From positions 62,001 to 126,000 of the forward strand of contig CAYPNF010000019.1 in assembly GCA_964411985.1 (NCBI GenBank): a stretch of 64,000 nucleotides of DNA. Reading direction: 5' to 3'. The DNA is from CAYPNF01 sp964411985. Its GTDB lineage: Bacteria; Verrucomicrobiota; Verrucomicrobiia; Limisphaerales; J093. Below, piece by piece: positions 34,001 through 45,208 of the stretch. Below the pieces are notes generated by a model that ran no database searches, was not told where the DNA came from, and worked only from the letters and a program-made list of their open reading frames with translations. Position 1 is the first letter of the stretch. Each line of letters begins with the position of its first letter. Position numbers and translations under genes: made by a program.

Positions 34001-35307
34001 TTCGCCAGCGAACCAAGTCCGGCGATTGGAAGTGGATTCTGTCGCTGGGGAAGATCGTCGAGCGTGATGCCCACGGTCAGCCGCTCCGGATGCTGGGAAC
34101 CCATACGGACATCACCGAGCGAAAGCGAGCGGAAGAGGAAAAGCAGAAACTGCAGGCCCAGCTAACGCAGGCTCAGAAGATGGAATCGGTCGGCCGGTTG
34201 GCCGGCGGGGTGGCTCACGATTTCAACAACATGCTCCAGGCTATTCTCGGCAACGCGTCTCTGGCCATGGACGAAGTCTTGCCGGGTGGCCTGGCGCACG
34301 AATGCCTCGGGGAAATCGAGAAATCCGCCCAACGCTCCGCGGATCTGACCCGTCAGTTGCTGGCATTTGCCCGCAAGCAGACCATTGCCCCCAGGGTGCT
34401 TGATCTCAACGACACGGTCTCCCGCACTCTCAAGATGCTCCAGCGCTTGATCGGCGAGGACATCGACCTGGTCTGGCTGCCTCGCACGAACCTCTGGGCC
34501 GTCAAAATCGACCCCAGCCAGTTAGACCAGATTCTCGCCAACTTCTGTGTGAACTCTCGTGATGCCATTGCAGGTGCGGGCACCGTGACCATCCAAACGG
34601 ACAACGTGACGCTCGACAGGAAGTATGCCGCTGGTCATCCCGATTTCGTGCCGGGCGACTACGTAGTTCTGGTGGTGAAGGACACAGGCAAGGGCATGGA
34701 TGCGGACACACGCAGCCATCTGTTTGAGCCGTTCTTCACCACCAAGGAAGTCGGCAAGGGGACCGGCTTGGGACTGGCGACCGTTTTTGGCATTGTCAAA
34801 CAGAACCACGGCCTGATTCATGTCGAGAGCCAGCTGGGGCAGGGGACGACTTTCAAGGTGTACTTTCCACGCGTCGAAGCCGAAGCGGCGGAGGAGGAGC
34901 CGCCTCCCCCAGGCCGAGGCGTGGGCGGTACCGAAACGGTGCTGCTGGTGGAGGACGAGGAACAGATCCTGAACCTGGGTCGTCGGGTTCTCTCGCAACA
35001 CGGCTATACCATCCTGGCCGCGGCTACGCCCCAGGATGCCCTGGCTCTGGCCGCCGAGCATTTCGGACCGATCCACCTGCTGATTACCGATGTGGTGATG
35101 CCCGGCATGAATGGGAAAGCTCTGTTTGAGCGGTTGCACGCGAGCCGCGCGGACCTCAGATGCCTGTTCATGTCCGGCTACACTGCCGATGTGATCGCCC
35201 ACCACGGCGTCTTGGACGAGGGGGTGGAGTTCTTGCAGAAGCCCTTCACCCTCCAGACTATCGCCCATAGGGTCAGGAAGGTGTTGGACGCGCCGGTCAA
35301 GAAGTAG
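31039..35307 (+). CDS. Giant hybrid sensor kinase: beta-propeller, Y_Y_Y, PAS, HisKA, HATPase and receiver
   Basis: About 1422 residues from ATG 31039; GTG 30991 and ATG 31057 are alternatives. A hydrophobic segment (WWVALVASWVLLCFMGVVVA) before residue 75 exports the sensor. Two propellers built from Reg_prop blades follow (repeats such as GFLWFGTSDGLARYD, SLWVGTAGAGLNHLDP) to about residue 740, then a Y_Y_Y domain (YEYRLEGFDTAWRKAGSERR), a membrane segment near 870, a PAS fold with PAC tail (YRVEFRQRTKSGDWKWIL, GTHTDITERK), HisKA with H1060 (GGVAHDFNNML), the ATPase (DTGKGMD, GKGTGLGLATV) and a receiver with phosphate-accepting D1351 (LLITDVVMPGMNG). This resembles the hybrid two-component systems of Bacteroides that sense breakdown products of polysaccharides, but the output here is only a receiver, with no DNA-binding domain, so a separate response partner is needed. 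Confidence 0.93.
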   Translation: MRAATTMLFYRSIRASCCHDVVPCGARLAAPQPERAPSSRPQWAAESSTFLSWWVALVASWVLLCFMGVVVAADAPGRYLNFRRLTPADGLPAEQVLCVLEDSRGFLWFGTSDGLARYDSREFRVFRPDPKDASSLAEAAVSAIQEDTQGNLWIATSAGLDLWHRNTEHFSHFRHNPTNHASLSGDKIRSLLLDEDGSLWVGTAGAGLNHLDPSSGKCERFEKQPGQLDGLGGNTIRCLFRDRQGFLWIGTADGGLNQFDQKTGHFRVYGHNPGDPRSLSHNNVSAIAEDTEGYLWVGTENGVSRLDKERRFFDRFTANVDDPGALQAQIVSDVLVDRDGSVWVGTDAGGLSRFDAARKLFTHYRHSKYAEHTLASDVIRALFQDRSGDLWIGHYPNGVSHADRLAEPFRVFRSLPGETNTLSDDHIQPFLEDPSGDLWVGTDNGGLNHWRQATGRWTSYQHDPHDPRGVVANSVLALLRDSRGQIWVGTWEGGLNRFEPNSGTFHRYLPELGRTNSLSSPHVCGLVEDHQQQIWAATSGGGLNRYVPSEDGFVHYRYDSDDSQSLNDDFVRRLLVTRDGTFWVGTSKGMARWVPATQNWKRFQAKLGESGALSSDQIEDLLEDHEGILWVSTAGGGLNRLDPRTGRFEHFGTADGLPSDVLRGLLEDADGMLWVASNEGLARFDPRTRNIRVYDESNGLPGSQFSHHGRLRLRSGELLFGTTQGFVRFDPRMVQPNTNPPPVVLTRFEVFNEPQAPGAPGSPLKVSITETRLLQIPSRMSVISFQFAALGFHAAARTSYEYRLEGFDTAWRKAGSERRATFTNLDPGRYRFRVRAAYGDGQWSENRPGLALVIQPAWWQNWWVRGVSAWGLIAGLLATGWRIANGRARARLQEAERERERAQEGERAATRLRLALEAAHQGFYDLNVQTGEAEVSAEYATMLGYDAQGFRETNDAWIERLHPDDQQPVAAVYRDYIAGKLPEYRVEFRQRTKSGDWKWILSLGKIVERDAHGQPLRMLGTHTDITERKRAEEEKQKLQAQLTQAQKMESVGRLAGGVAHDFNNMLQAILGNASLAMDEVLPGGLAHECLGEIEKSAQRSADLTRQLLAFARKQTIAPRVLDLNDTVSRTLKMLQRLIGEDIDLVWLPRTNLWAVKIDPSQLDQILANFCVNSRDAIAGAGTVTIQTDNVTLDRKYAAGHPDFVPGDYVVLVVKDTGKGMDADTRSHLFEPFFTTKEVGKGTGLGLATVFGIVKQNHGLIHVESQLGQGTTFKVYFPRVEAEAAEEEPPPPGRGVGGTETVLLVEDEEQILNLGRRVLSQHGYTILAAATPQDALALAAEHFGPIHLLITDVVMPGMNGKALFERLHASRADLRCLFMSGYTADVIAHHGVLDEGVEFLQKPFTLQTIAHRVRKVLDAPVKK

Positions 35308-35649
35308 TTCGCCGAACTGCCGCGCCCCTGTGCCGCAGTGATGGGCAACGGCCTGGGAATCATCAAGGCGGAAAGGAGAGAGCCCAAGCCTCTGCGAGCC
35401 TTGGCTCATGGACGACGAGCACCCCGATACCACCAACGACGCCCGGCAACTTTAGAAGGATCGAATGAACCATGATCAGGCCCGGCAAGCTTGACGGCAT
35501 GGCGCATCTCCTCCCGTCGGCCATTCGATGCGCCGCATCGGCCCGGCTAACGGATCTTGATCTGCCCGCTGCTGAGCGTCTGGACTGGGAATATCGCCTG
35601 ATGCCGTTCTACCTTCACTTAGAAGAACGCCATCCAGGCGCGAAAAGGA

Positions 35650-39153
<3,504 letters not shown>

Positions 39154-39325
39154 CGGTTTGCGCACGGGCGATGTTCGTCGTGTACCACCGTCACTGAGAA
39201 TAACGTCAATTGCCGGCAAAAAGGATCAGCCCGGGACCACTTCGCAGTGGCAGTTGAGGTCGCGGCTTTGCAGGACACCATGATGTTGGCCATCCGGAAC
39301 GCGCTTTTGGAGGCGTTCCCGAGCG

Positions 39326-39916
39326 TCAGCCACCGGCTGTGATCACGTGGATCTCCCTTAGTAACCATGCACGGGCGAAATCCCAATGGCGTTTCACGGT
39401 AGGCTCGGAGAGTCCAAGCACTTTGGCGACTTCCGCATGGCTCAGGCCGATGAAGAAACGGAGTCGGACCAATTCCGCCCTTTCCGGGGCCTCTGCCTCA
39501 AGCCTTTCGAGCGCCTCATGCACCACGAGAAGCGTGTCCGGTGGGGTGTCTGTAGCCAGTTCCAGCCCGGCAAGATCCACCCGTTCCAGCCTCCCTCCTC
39601 GCTTCCAGCGGCTCTTCTTGCGGGCGTTCTCAATCAGGATGCACCGCATCGCCTCGGCAGCCGCACGGAAGAAATGAGCTCGATCCTGCCATTGGTCCCG
39701 CACACCGCCCGTGAGTCGTAGATACGCCTCATGAACCAACGACGTCGCCTGCAAGGTCTGTCCGGGTGCTTGATGGGCCATCTTTGCCGCTGCCAACCTC
39801 CGTAGTTCCTCATAGACAACCGGCAACAACTCCTCGGCGGCTTGGCTATCCCCTTGCTGAACACGGTCGAGGATACTAGTGACGTCGCTCATAACACTGA
39901 CGTCAGGGTTGTCCAT
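39326..39916 (-). CDS. ECF RNA polymerase sigma factor (TIGR02999-like)
   Basis: The start chosen is ATG at 39916 (196 residues); TTG 39925 and ATG 39892 are alternatives. Region 2 reads LLPVVYEELRRLAAAKMAHQ, then TLQATSLVHEAYLRL and AHFFRAAAEAMRCILIENAR; region 4 reads ERAELVRLRFFIGLSHAEVA, KVLGLSEPTVKRHWDFARAWL. This matches the ECF subfamily found next to Ser/Thr kinase genes in Planctomycetota, Verrucomicrobiota and Acidobacteriota. No anti-sigma factor gene is nearby, so the linked membrane kinase probably replaces one. It would direct transcription in response to whatever the WD40 kinase senses. Confidence 0.93.
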   Translation of the reverse strand: MDNPDVSVMSDVTSILDRVQQGDSQAAEELLPVVYEELRRLAAAKMAHQAPGQTLQATSLVHEAYLRLTGGVRDQWQDRAHFFRAAAEAMRCILIENARKKSRWKRGGRLERVDLAGLELATDTPPDTLLVVHEALERLEAEAPERAELVRLRFFIGLSHAEVAKVLGLSEPTVKRHWDFARAWLLREIHVITAGG

Positions 39917-39946
39917 TAGGGACAAGTATGGGGTCCATCAGGAAGG

Positions 39947-39975
39947 AATCTAACCTGAGCCGGCCAATAAGCCAA
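39947..39975 (-). promoter_or_regulatory. Candidate promoter for the ECF sigma gene
   Basis: Read on the minus strand: TTGGCT (39975-39970), a 17-base spacer, then TAGATT (39952-39947), about 30 bases before the ATG at 39916. It matches a housekeeping consensus at 4 of 6 and 4 of 6 positions. Predicted by eye. Confidence 0.33.
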
Positions 39976-40028
39976 CACTTTCGCAACCGTCTGCTCCCGG
40001 GCTTCGCTTTTCTGAAGCCATCGGCCCT

Positions 40029-40847
40029 TTACCGATCGGGAAAGGAGGTGTGCTCCGTCAACCAAAGCATGTCCCTGTTGTTCGGTGAATTGACACCCAG
40101 CGTCAGCTTGCCATCGTATTTCACCGGCGCCTTGGTCCGGGAATCCAACCACTTTCGGATCTCGCTGTGACCGTCGGCGAACGAGAACCCGCAGGCTCCG
40201 TTGTGAGAACTGGCTGGGTAGTCGAAAATGTACGCCTTGGCGGGATTGGCGAGGTCGGACATCCAGACCCCGAATGCGCCGTTATTGATGCTATCGGGGT
40301 GTTCGTCCACAAAGACATGGATCATCGAGGGCGATCCGAGACTGAAGTCGGAAGTCTTGTAGAAGACCTTGAATTTGGGGGTCGTGACTCGCTGGTTAAG
40401 CCAGGGGCCACCGGCGGGATCCGCCACGGCCACGCTCATGGATACGCTGCGCACCCGTGGATAGCGCTTGCCGCCTATGCCGACGGTGCTCTTGTCAGAG
40501 GGGCACTTGTAGATCCCCGCAGAATTGGCGCAATAAGGGGACAACTTGGAGTGCTTGGGGTCAGTGAGATACAAGGTATTCGTGTTGTCAGGGCTTGAAG
40601 TGAAGTCGAGCCAGCCCTTGATCCAACTTCCTTCGGCATTGCCCGGCTCCAGGTTGGGAACCAGAGTGTCTCGATAATCATCGGCGTACAGGGCGTGAGC
40701 CAGCTGAAGTTGTTTCAGGTTGTTCATGCACTGGATACCTTGGGCCTTGCTCTTGGCTTTGCTGAGGGCCGGGAGGAGCATGCCAGCTAGAATCGCAATA
40801 ATAGCAATGACGACGAGTAGTTCAATGAGAGTGAACGCGGCGCGCAT
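40029..40847 (-). CDS. Prepilin-type N-terminal methylation-domain protein (pseudopilin-like)
   Basis: The start chosen is ATG at 40847 (MRAAFTLIELLVVIAIIAIL), giving 272 residues with the very short leader MRAA before the FTLIE cleavage site; a GTG ten codons upstream (40877) would give a 14-residue leader. LLPALSKAKSKAQGIQCMNN, LKQLQLAHALYADDYRDTLVP and a C-terminal HNGACGFSFADGHSEIRKWL (FADG box) complete the family pattern. It shares with the pseudopilin at 50417 a longer pattern (SMIHVFVDEHPDSINNGAFG here; SMLWVFIDEHPASINDGGFG there), so these two are close paralogues. Role as for the family: exported, peptidase-processed, function not settled. Confidence 0.9.
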   Translation of the reverse strand: MRAAFTLIELLVVIAIIAILAGMLLPALSKAKSKAQGIQCMNNLKQLQLAHALYADDYRDTLVPNLEPGNAEGSWIKGWLDFTSSPDNTNTLYLTDPKHSKLSPYCANSAGIYKCPSDKSTVGIGGKRYPRVRSVSMSVAVADPAGGPWLNQRVTTPKFKVFYKTSDFSLGSPSMIHVFVDEHPDSINNGAFGVWMSDLANPAKAYIFDYPASSHNGACGFSFADGHSEIRKWLDSRTKAPVKYDGKLTLGVNSPNNRDMLWLTEHTSFPDR

Positions 40848-41137
40848 ACAATTGGATGTTGCTTGAACATAGCACACTCAAAGCCCTGGGCGCCAGCTCG
40901 CGGATTCGGAGCTATGCCAGTGAGGGTTCTCCTCGAGGACCGTGACCGCGCCGCCAGCCGACTTCTTCCCCAATGCGTTCGCGCAAGCCGGGGCTGATCT
41001 TGAAACGACTCAGTTCTTGCTTCCCAGCTAACGGCGGCTAAATTCGCCCCCATTAAGTCCTCGCTGATTGGCTGTTGATGTGGATCTTCGGCCCGTGGAC
41101 TTGATTTGAATCTACATCCCGAAAGAGGGTGCAGCAC

Positions 41138-43024
41138 ATGCTTTCTGATACAGAGCGCGGGCAGGTTGGGGCGGCGTGGCGCGCCTGGTTTGGACTGTTG
41201 CTGGTGGCCATCACCGCCTTCTTTGGGGCGATGCAGCGTGCCGAGGCCGCCGCCCCTGTGGTGATTTGGGATACCGGCACGCGTTTCGGCGAAACACTGC
41301 AGTTGGAGAATCGAGCAGCTTGGAAAGCAGTGCCGAGTGATCTGATCTTCCTCGAGTCGGATCCCACCAAGGCCAGCTCGGACCCCGGCTATTACGGCAG
41401 GGAGTATCCCTTCCAAGGCGATGCGGTGGTGGAGAACCAGAGTTTGGCCGCAGTGTTCTGGTCGGCCCTGGGCCGGGTATCAGTCTATGCAAAGAACACG
41501 ACTGCCGGACCTGGCGGGACCCCGCCCCTGGAAACCGGCTTTGGCCACAAGATCGCGGATTTTGTCCCGCTGCAAGCCAAGCTTCAACCATCCCGAACGG
41601 CTCGCTATGAACTTGTGCGCCACGCGGGGGACGAAGTTGTCCTCCAGGTCGCGTTTGACGCAGGTGGCACCCAGGTAATGACTGCGGTCTTCAGCTTTGG
41701 CAAGACTGGTATCATTGAAATCAGGCCGGCCGAAAACATGAAAGGGGTCCGCCTCCTAACCCGGTCCAAGTATGGCGTGGTGCCTGGTTTTCTCGGCGAT
41801 GATCTTATCTACAATCCGGCCGATTATGCCGCCGGCAGCACGCTCCATACCCCGGCGCAGAGCCTTTTTATGAGTTTGCTGGAGGGGGAAAACAGTGAAT
41901 TGGTGATGACCTGGCCAGCGGGCAACCAGCGCCTCCGGCTAAATGTGGGGCAGGATTCGAACGGGGAGAAACTCTTCGACTCCCTCGACTTTGACAATGA
42001 CGGCCAGAGTCTCTTCCTGGCTCCGCTTGCGGCCTCTGGCATCTGGCACCGCGAAGCCTTGCTTCCCGCGTTCCTCGAGAAGGACACGCCCATTCAGTGG
42101 AAGGCTCCTTTTCCTGCCAAATGGACGACCCAGTTGAATGAATCCGGGGTGCGAACCACCTATGCCTTCCGGCTTGCGAAAGGAGAGATTTGGCGAGGGG
42201 TTCCGGGTTCCTATGCCTACCCCGTCTGGTTCGACGGGGACACTGCGTTCTATCACCTGAGCAAGAAGGTGCCCCCTGGCGGTGACTCCATCGTCTATTT
42301 TCTCGAAGGCCGAGAGACTCCTCTCGCGATTCGTACGCCCGTGGAGATCTTGAAGGACACCCTGGGCCGCCCCATGGCGGACGGCTTGCTGGATGTCGCC
42401 GGACGGAAGCTTCGCACGCATCACCGGCGCGATGGCGAGGGCGTGCGCCGGGCTTGTACCTGCGGCTGTACTGAAGCCATCCAGGCGGTCTTTGAGGCCA
42501 AGGCTGAGGTCGAAAAGAGCCAGATCGTTGCCGGGCAGGTGGAGGACATGATGTACTTCGTTCAGCGACACTTGGACCGGATCGACGAGTACCAGCGATT
42601 CGTCGCTGACTTGAACGACTACCTGCTCGCCCAAGGCAAGGCGCATCCCGAGCTGAAGCCATTCCTGGAGGGACTCTCCCAAATCGCTGCGCAGATACCT
42701 CAGGAGTGTGAGGTCCAAAAGGAGAATATGAAATCTCTGGCCTACGCCCGGGACCTTTCCCGCCAGACGCTCGCTCTAGTCGGTAAACAGGACCCGGGCA
42801 ATTTGAAGGCGTACCTGGAGCTTGGGAAAACCTGGCGCGCCATGGGGGGCGCTCAAGACTACGTGGTGGCCCAATGTCATATGCTGACACGCAAGATTTG
42901 CCAGGAAGCCGGCTATGGCTGCGTCAGCCAGCCCCAGGCTGCGAAACTAGCACAGGAGATTCGAGCCCGATGCCGCCGTTGCTTGCGCAATCCTGATGGT
43001 TATGAGATTTGGGCCGACTATTAG
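41138..43024 (+). CDS. Exported protein of unknown function with Cys-rich C-terminus
   Basis: 628 residues from ATG 41138, preceded by AGAGGG at normal distance; a GTG three codons earlier is weaker. The hydrophobic core AWFGLLLVAITAFFGAMQRA near residues 15-34 is a signal peptide ending at AEAAAP. Residues about 35-420 are beta-rich with Trp and Gly (VVIWDTGTRFGETLQLENRA, FQGDAVVENQSLAAVFWSAL). The C-terminal 200 residues are helical and Cys-rich: C440-T-C442-G-C444, then single Cys in QECEV, AQCHM, KICQE, YGCVS, RCRRCL. No family recognised. Such a pattern suggests disulfides or a metal or heme site. It opens a six-gene run of envelope genes with gaps of 1-60 bases, so it probably works with the SUMF1 lipoproteins and the acyltransferase downstream. 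Confidence 0.75.
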   Translation: MLSDTERGQVGAAWRAWFGLLLVAITAFFGAMQRAEAAAPVVIWDTGTRFGETLQLENRAAWKAVPSDLIFLESDPTKASSDPGYYGREYPFQGDAVVENQSLAAVFWSALGRVSVYAKNTTAGPGGTPPLETGFGHKIADFVPLQAKLQPSRTARYELVRHAGDEVVLQVAFDAGGTQVMTAVFSFGKTGIIEIRPAENMKGVRLLTRSKYGVVPGFLGDDLIYNPADYAAGSTLHTPAQSLFMSLLEGENSELVMTWPAGNQRLRLNVGQDSNGEKLFDSLDFDNDGQSLFLAPLAASGIWHREALLPAFLEKDTPIQWKAPFPAKWTTQLNESGVRTTYAFRLAKGEIWRGVPGSYAYPVWFDGDTAFYHLSKKVPPGGDSIVYFLEGRETPLAIRTPVEILKDTLGRPMADGLLDVAGRKLRTHHRRDGEGVRRACTCGCTEAIQAVFEAKAEVEKSQIVAGQVEDMMYFVQRHLDRIDEYQRFVADLNDYLLAQGKAHPELKPFLEGLSQIAAQIPQECEVQKENMKSLAYARDLSRQTLALVGKQDPGNLKAYLELGKTWRAMGGAQDYVVAQCHMLTRKICQEAGYGCVSQPQAAKLAQEIRARCRRCLRNPDGYEIWADY

Positions 43025-43084
43025 GGATCCGGGATGTCACGACTACGAAGCCCTGCCGAAACTGAACAACGTGAGTTCACTTCT

Positions 43085-43984
43085 ATGAAGCCTCTGCTTG
43101 CCCCCTTGCTGTTGGGTTTCCTGGTGCTGCTGAGCGGATGTGAACGCCGCTCCCAGCCGGAGCAGGCAGCTGGTTCCAGCACTGCGTCCAACGCCGTGTC
43201 GGTCGTCAGTCCTTCGGCGGGTGCGGGCGTCCAACCTGGCCTAGCGGCGGTTGCGGACATGCTCCTGATTCAGGGGGGCCGTTTCATGATGGGGGACAAA
43301 GAGGAGGTCGATGCGCCGCTTCACGAGGTCTCCGTCAGCTCGTTCATGATCGACAAGTACTTGGTGACTCAGGAACTTTACCAGAAGGTCATGGGGGAGA
43401 ATCCGGCGCGTTGGAAGGGCGAGAAGAATCCCATTGAACAAGTGCGCTGGTCCGATGCCGTCAAATTCTGCAACCGACGTTCCCAGTTGGAGGGACTCCA
43501 GCCCTGCTACGATCTGACCACCTGGCAGTGCGACTTTGGGGCCACCGGTTATCGCCTGCCTACCGAAGCCGAGTGGGAATACGCCTGCCGGGCCAACACG
43601 ACCACCCCCTTCTTCTTTGGGGAGAACGGAGCCAAGTTGGGCGACTACGCCTGGTTCGACAAGAACTCAGGCGGCCGTCCGCGGCCGGTGGGACAAAAGC
43701 TGCCCAACCCCTGGGGGCTTTACGATATGTGTGGCAACGTCTGGGAATGGTGCAACGACTTCTACCAGGTCGACTACTACAAACAGTCGCCCAAGGAAGA
43801 TCCTCGCGGTCCGCAGCAGGGAGCCACCAAAGTGGTTCGAGGTGGGGCTTGGCGCTTCAAAGAGGAGAGCTGCCGTTCCGGCTATCGATACAACGAGAAC
43901 CCGGGTTACGCCGATGTCTGCTTCGGTTACGATATTTACGGTTTTCGTTGCGCACGAAAAGTCCCTGAAGGTCAGGGAAAGTAG
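43085..43984 (+). CDS. SUMF1/FGE-fold lipoprotein A
   Basis: The start chosen is ATG at 43085 (MKPLLAPLLLGFLVLLSGCE), giving 299 residues with a lipobox LLSGC, so a lipid-anchored protein. The SUMF1 fold covers about 55-297: MLLIQGGRFMMGDKEEVDAP, FMIDKYLVTQELYQKVMGEN, FCNRRSQLEGLQPCYDL, YRLPTEAEWEYACRANTTTP, NPWGLYDMCGNVWEWCNDFY, KVVRGGAWRF and YGFRCARK. Of the C-x4-C pair of copper FGE, the first is Phe and the second Cys is kept, so FGE chemistry is doubtful. Related SUMF1-fold lipoproteins (GldJ, GldK) are structural parts of gliding/type IX secretion in Bacteroidota. It has a paralogue two genes downstream, with which it shares the rare RSxLEGLQPCY stretch. Confidence 0.88.
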   Translation: MKPLLAPLLLGFLVLLSGCERRSQPEQAAGSSTASNAVSVVSPSAGAGVQPGLAAVADMLLIQGGRFMMGDKEEVDAPLHEVSVSSFMIDKYLVTQELYQKVMGENPARWKGEKNPIEQVRWSDAVKFCNRRSQLEGLQPCYDLTTWQCDFGATGYRLPTEAEWEYACRANTTTPFFFGENGAKLGDYAWFDKNSGGRPRPVGQKLPNPWGLYDMCGNVWEWCNDFYQVDYYKQSPKEDPRGPQQGATKVVRGGAWRFKEESCRSGYRYNENPGYADVCFGYDIYGFRCARKVPEGQGK

Positions 43985-44007
43985 CCCATTGTCGGACGAC
44001 CAATAAC

Positions 44008-45156
44008 ATGAATCAGAGCACTCATTTCGACGAGGCACCCTCAACGGCGGCGCTCACCAAACCTCTCTACCCCTTGCAAGCGAGGAACCGTCCCAGCCGA
44101 AGGCCGGGGGCGGAGTTCTGCCTTGGGCTCGCGATCGTCTCTGTGGTCTTGCTCACCGCTGCGTCCGTACACTCGCAGACGCCGCTGGCTGAGTCGTTGG
44201 GAAAATCCGGATTCAAAATTGTGTACGAGAGCTACGTCGACGATAACTCCGACCTTTACGTCATGAGTGCCGACGGGTCCGGTTCCGTAAAACTGACGAA
44301 CACCCCCAAGGAGCAGGAACACTACCCGCAAGTCTCACCTGATGGAAAGAAACTCTGCTTTGTGTCCGACGTGGGTGAAGGCCGAGAGACCGTGCGGAGC
44401 GTCTACTTGATGGATATCGACGGCAGCAACCGGAAGAAGGTAGCGGATCACGCCCGGGAACCTTTCTGGAGCCCGGACGGCAAAGTCATCGGTTTCCTAC
44501 CCCAGGAGTTCCCCAAGTTTGACATCATCGATTTTTCTACGCGGGGCATGAGTTTTTATGACTTGGCCACCGGCAAAGTGGAACCTCACGTGAACACCAC
44601 CAACCTGCATCACCTCTACAATCCCAGCTGGTCTGCGAACGGTAAATGGATCGCTGCGACGGTGCATGCTGGTATGGGCTTTGACCACGCCATTTTGCTC
44701 ATCGAAGCCCACGGCAAGAAGATCATTGATCTAAAGATCCACGGTTGTCGTCCCTGTTTCAGCCCCGACGGCAAGCGCTTGGCTTGGGGCCCTGGCGACC
44801 ACGAACTGGCGGCCGCGCCGATCAATCTCGACGCGGACCAACCGGCGGTTGGGAACTGGGTCGTGCGCATCGAGGATAAACCCGCGAAGATCTACCACAT
44901 CGACTGGTCGCCCGACGGCCAGTTACTCGCCTTCAGCCGCGGTCCCGACATCGGGGGGGATCCGAGCAAGCCAGGCACCCACCAAGCCGCTGCAGAAATC
45001 CATGGTGTCTATGGCAAAGGGTGGAACATCGGGGTGGTCAGGACCGACCGGGCGTCCGACTTGAACTTGAGCAATGCCACCTCTGCGGATTTCCACATGC
45101 TTACCACCAACGGTTTCAGCAACAAAGAGCCCTCTTGGTTTCAGCCGCGCCGCTGA
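44008..45156 (+). CDS. TolB-like WD40/PD40 beta-propeller protein, exported
   Basis: A 382-residue protein with a long basic leader (about 35 residues) before a hydrophobic core (FCLGLAIVSVVLLTAASVHS), then a six-bladed propeller of PD40 type: SDLYVMSADGSGSVKLTNTP, HYPQVSPDGKKLCFVSDVGE, REPFWSPDGKVIGFLPQ, NPSWSANGKWIAATVHAG, RPCFSPDGKRLAWGPG and HIDWSPDGQLLAFSRGPDI. TolB itself links the Tol-Pal envelope machine; this one is not tolB in context, since no tol or pal genes are near. It lies between the two SUMF1 lipoprotein genes, 23 bases after the first and 52 before the second, and probably forms a complex with them on the periplasmic side. Confidence 0.85.
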   Translation: MNQSTHFDEAPSTAALTKPLYPLQARNRPSRRPGAEFCLGLAIVSVVLLTAASVHSQTPLAESLGKSGFKIVYESYVDDNSDLYVMSADGSGSVKLTNTPKEQEHYPQVSPDGKKLCFVSDVGEGRETVRSVYLMDIDGSNRKKVADHAREPFWSPDGKVIGFLPQEFPKFDIIDFSTRGMSFYDLATGKVEPHVNTTNLHHLYNPSWSANGKWIAATVHAGMGFDHAILLIEAHGKKIIDLKIHGCRPCFSPDGKRLAWGPGDHELAAAPINLDADQPAVGNWVVRIEDKPAKIYHIDWSPDGQLLAFSRGPDIGGDPSKPGTHQAAAEIHGVYGKGWNIGVVRTDRASDLNLSNATSADFHMLTTNGFSNKEPSWFQPRR

Positions 45157-45208
45157 GCAGATGCTGGCACTGCGGTCCGTGGCTTAACCATTCACTCTAT
45201 CGCCTTTC

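Noticed and set aside
34522..35436. A 304-codon minus-strand frame
   Set aside because: Antisense to the ATPase and receiver domains of the hybrid kinase, which are unmistakable.
41868..42890. A 340-codon minus-strand frame
   Set aside because: Antisense to the Cys-rich exported protein; composition is Arg-, Pro- and Ser-rich noise typical of GC-rich antisense frames.
44008..45156. Calling the propeller gene tolB
   Set aside because: The fold fits, but there are no tolQ, tolR, tolA or pal genes nearby, and the gene sits between two SUMF1 lipoprotein genes.
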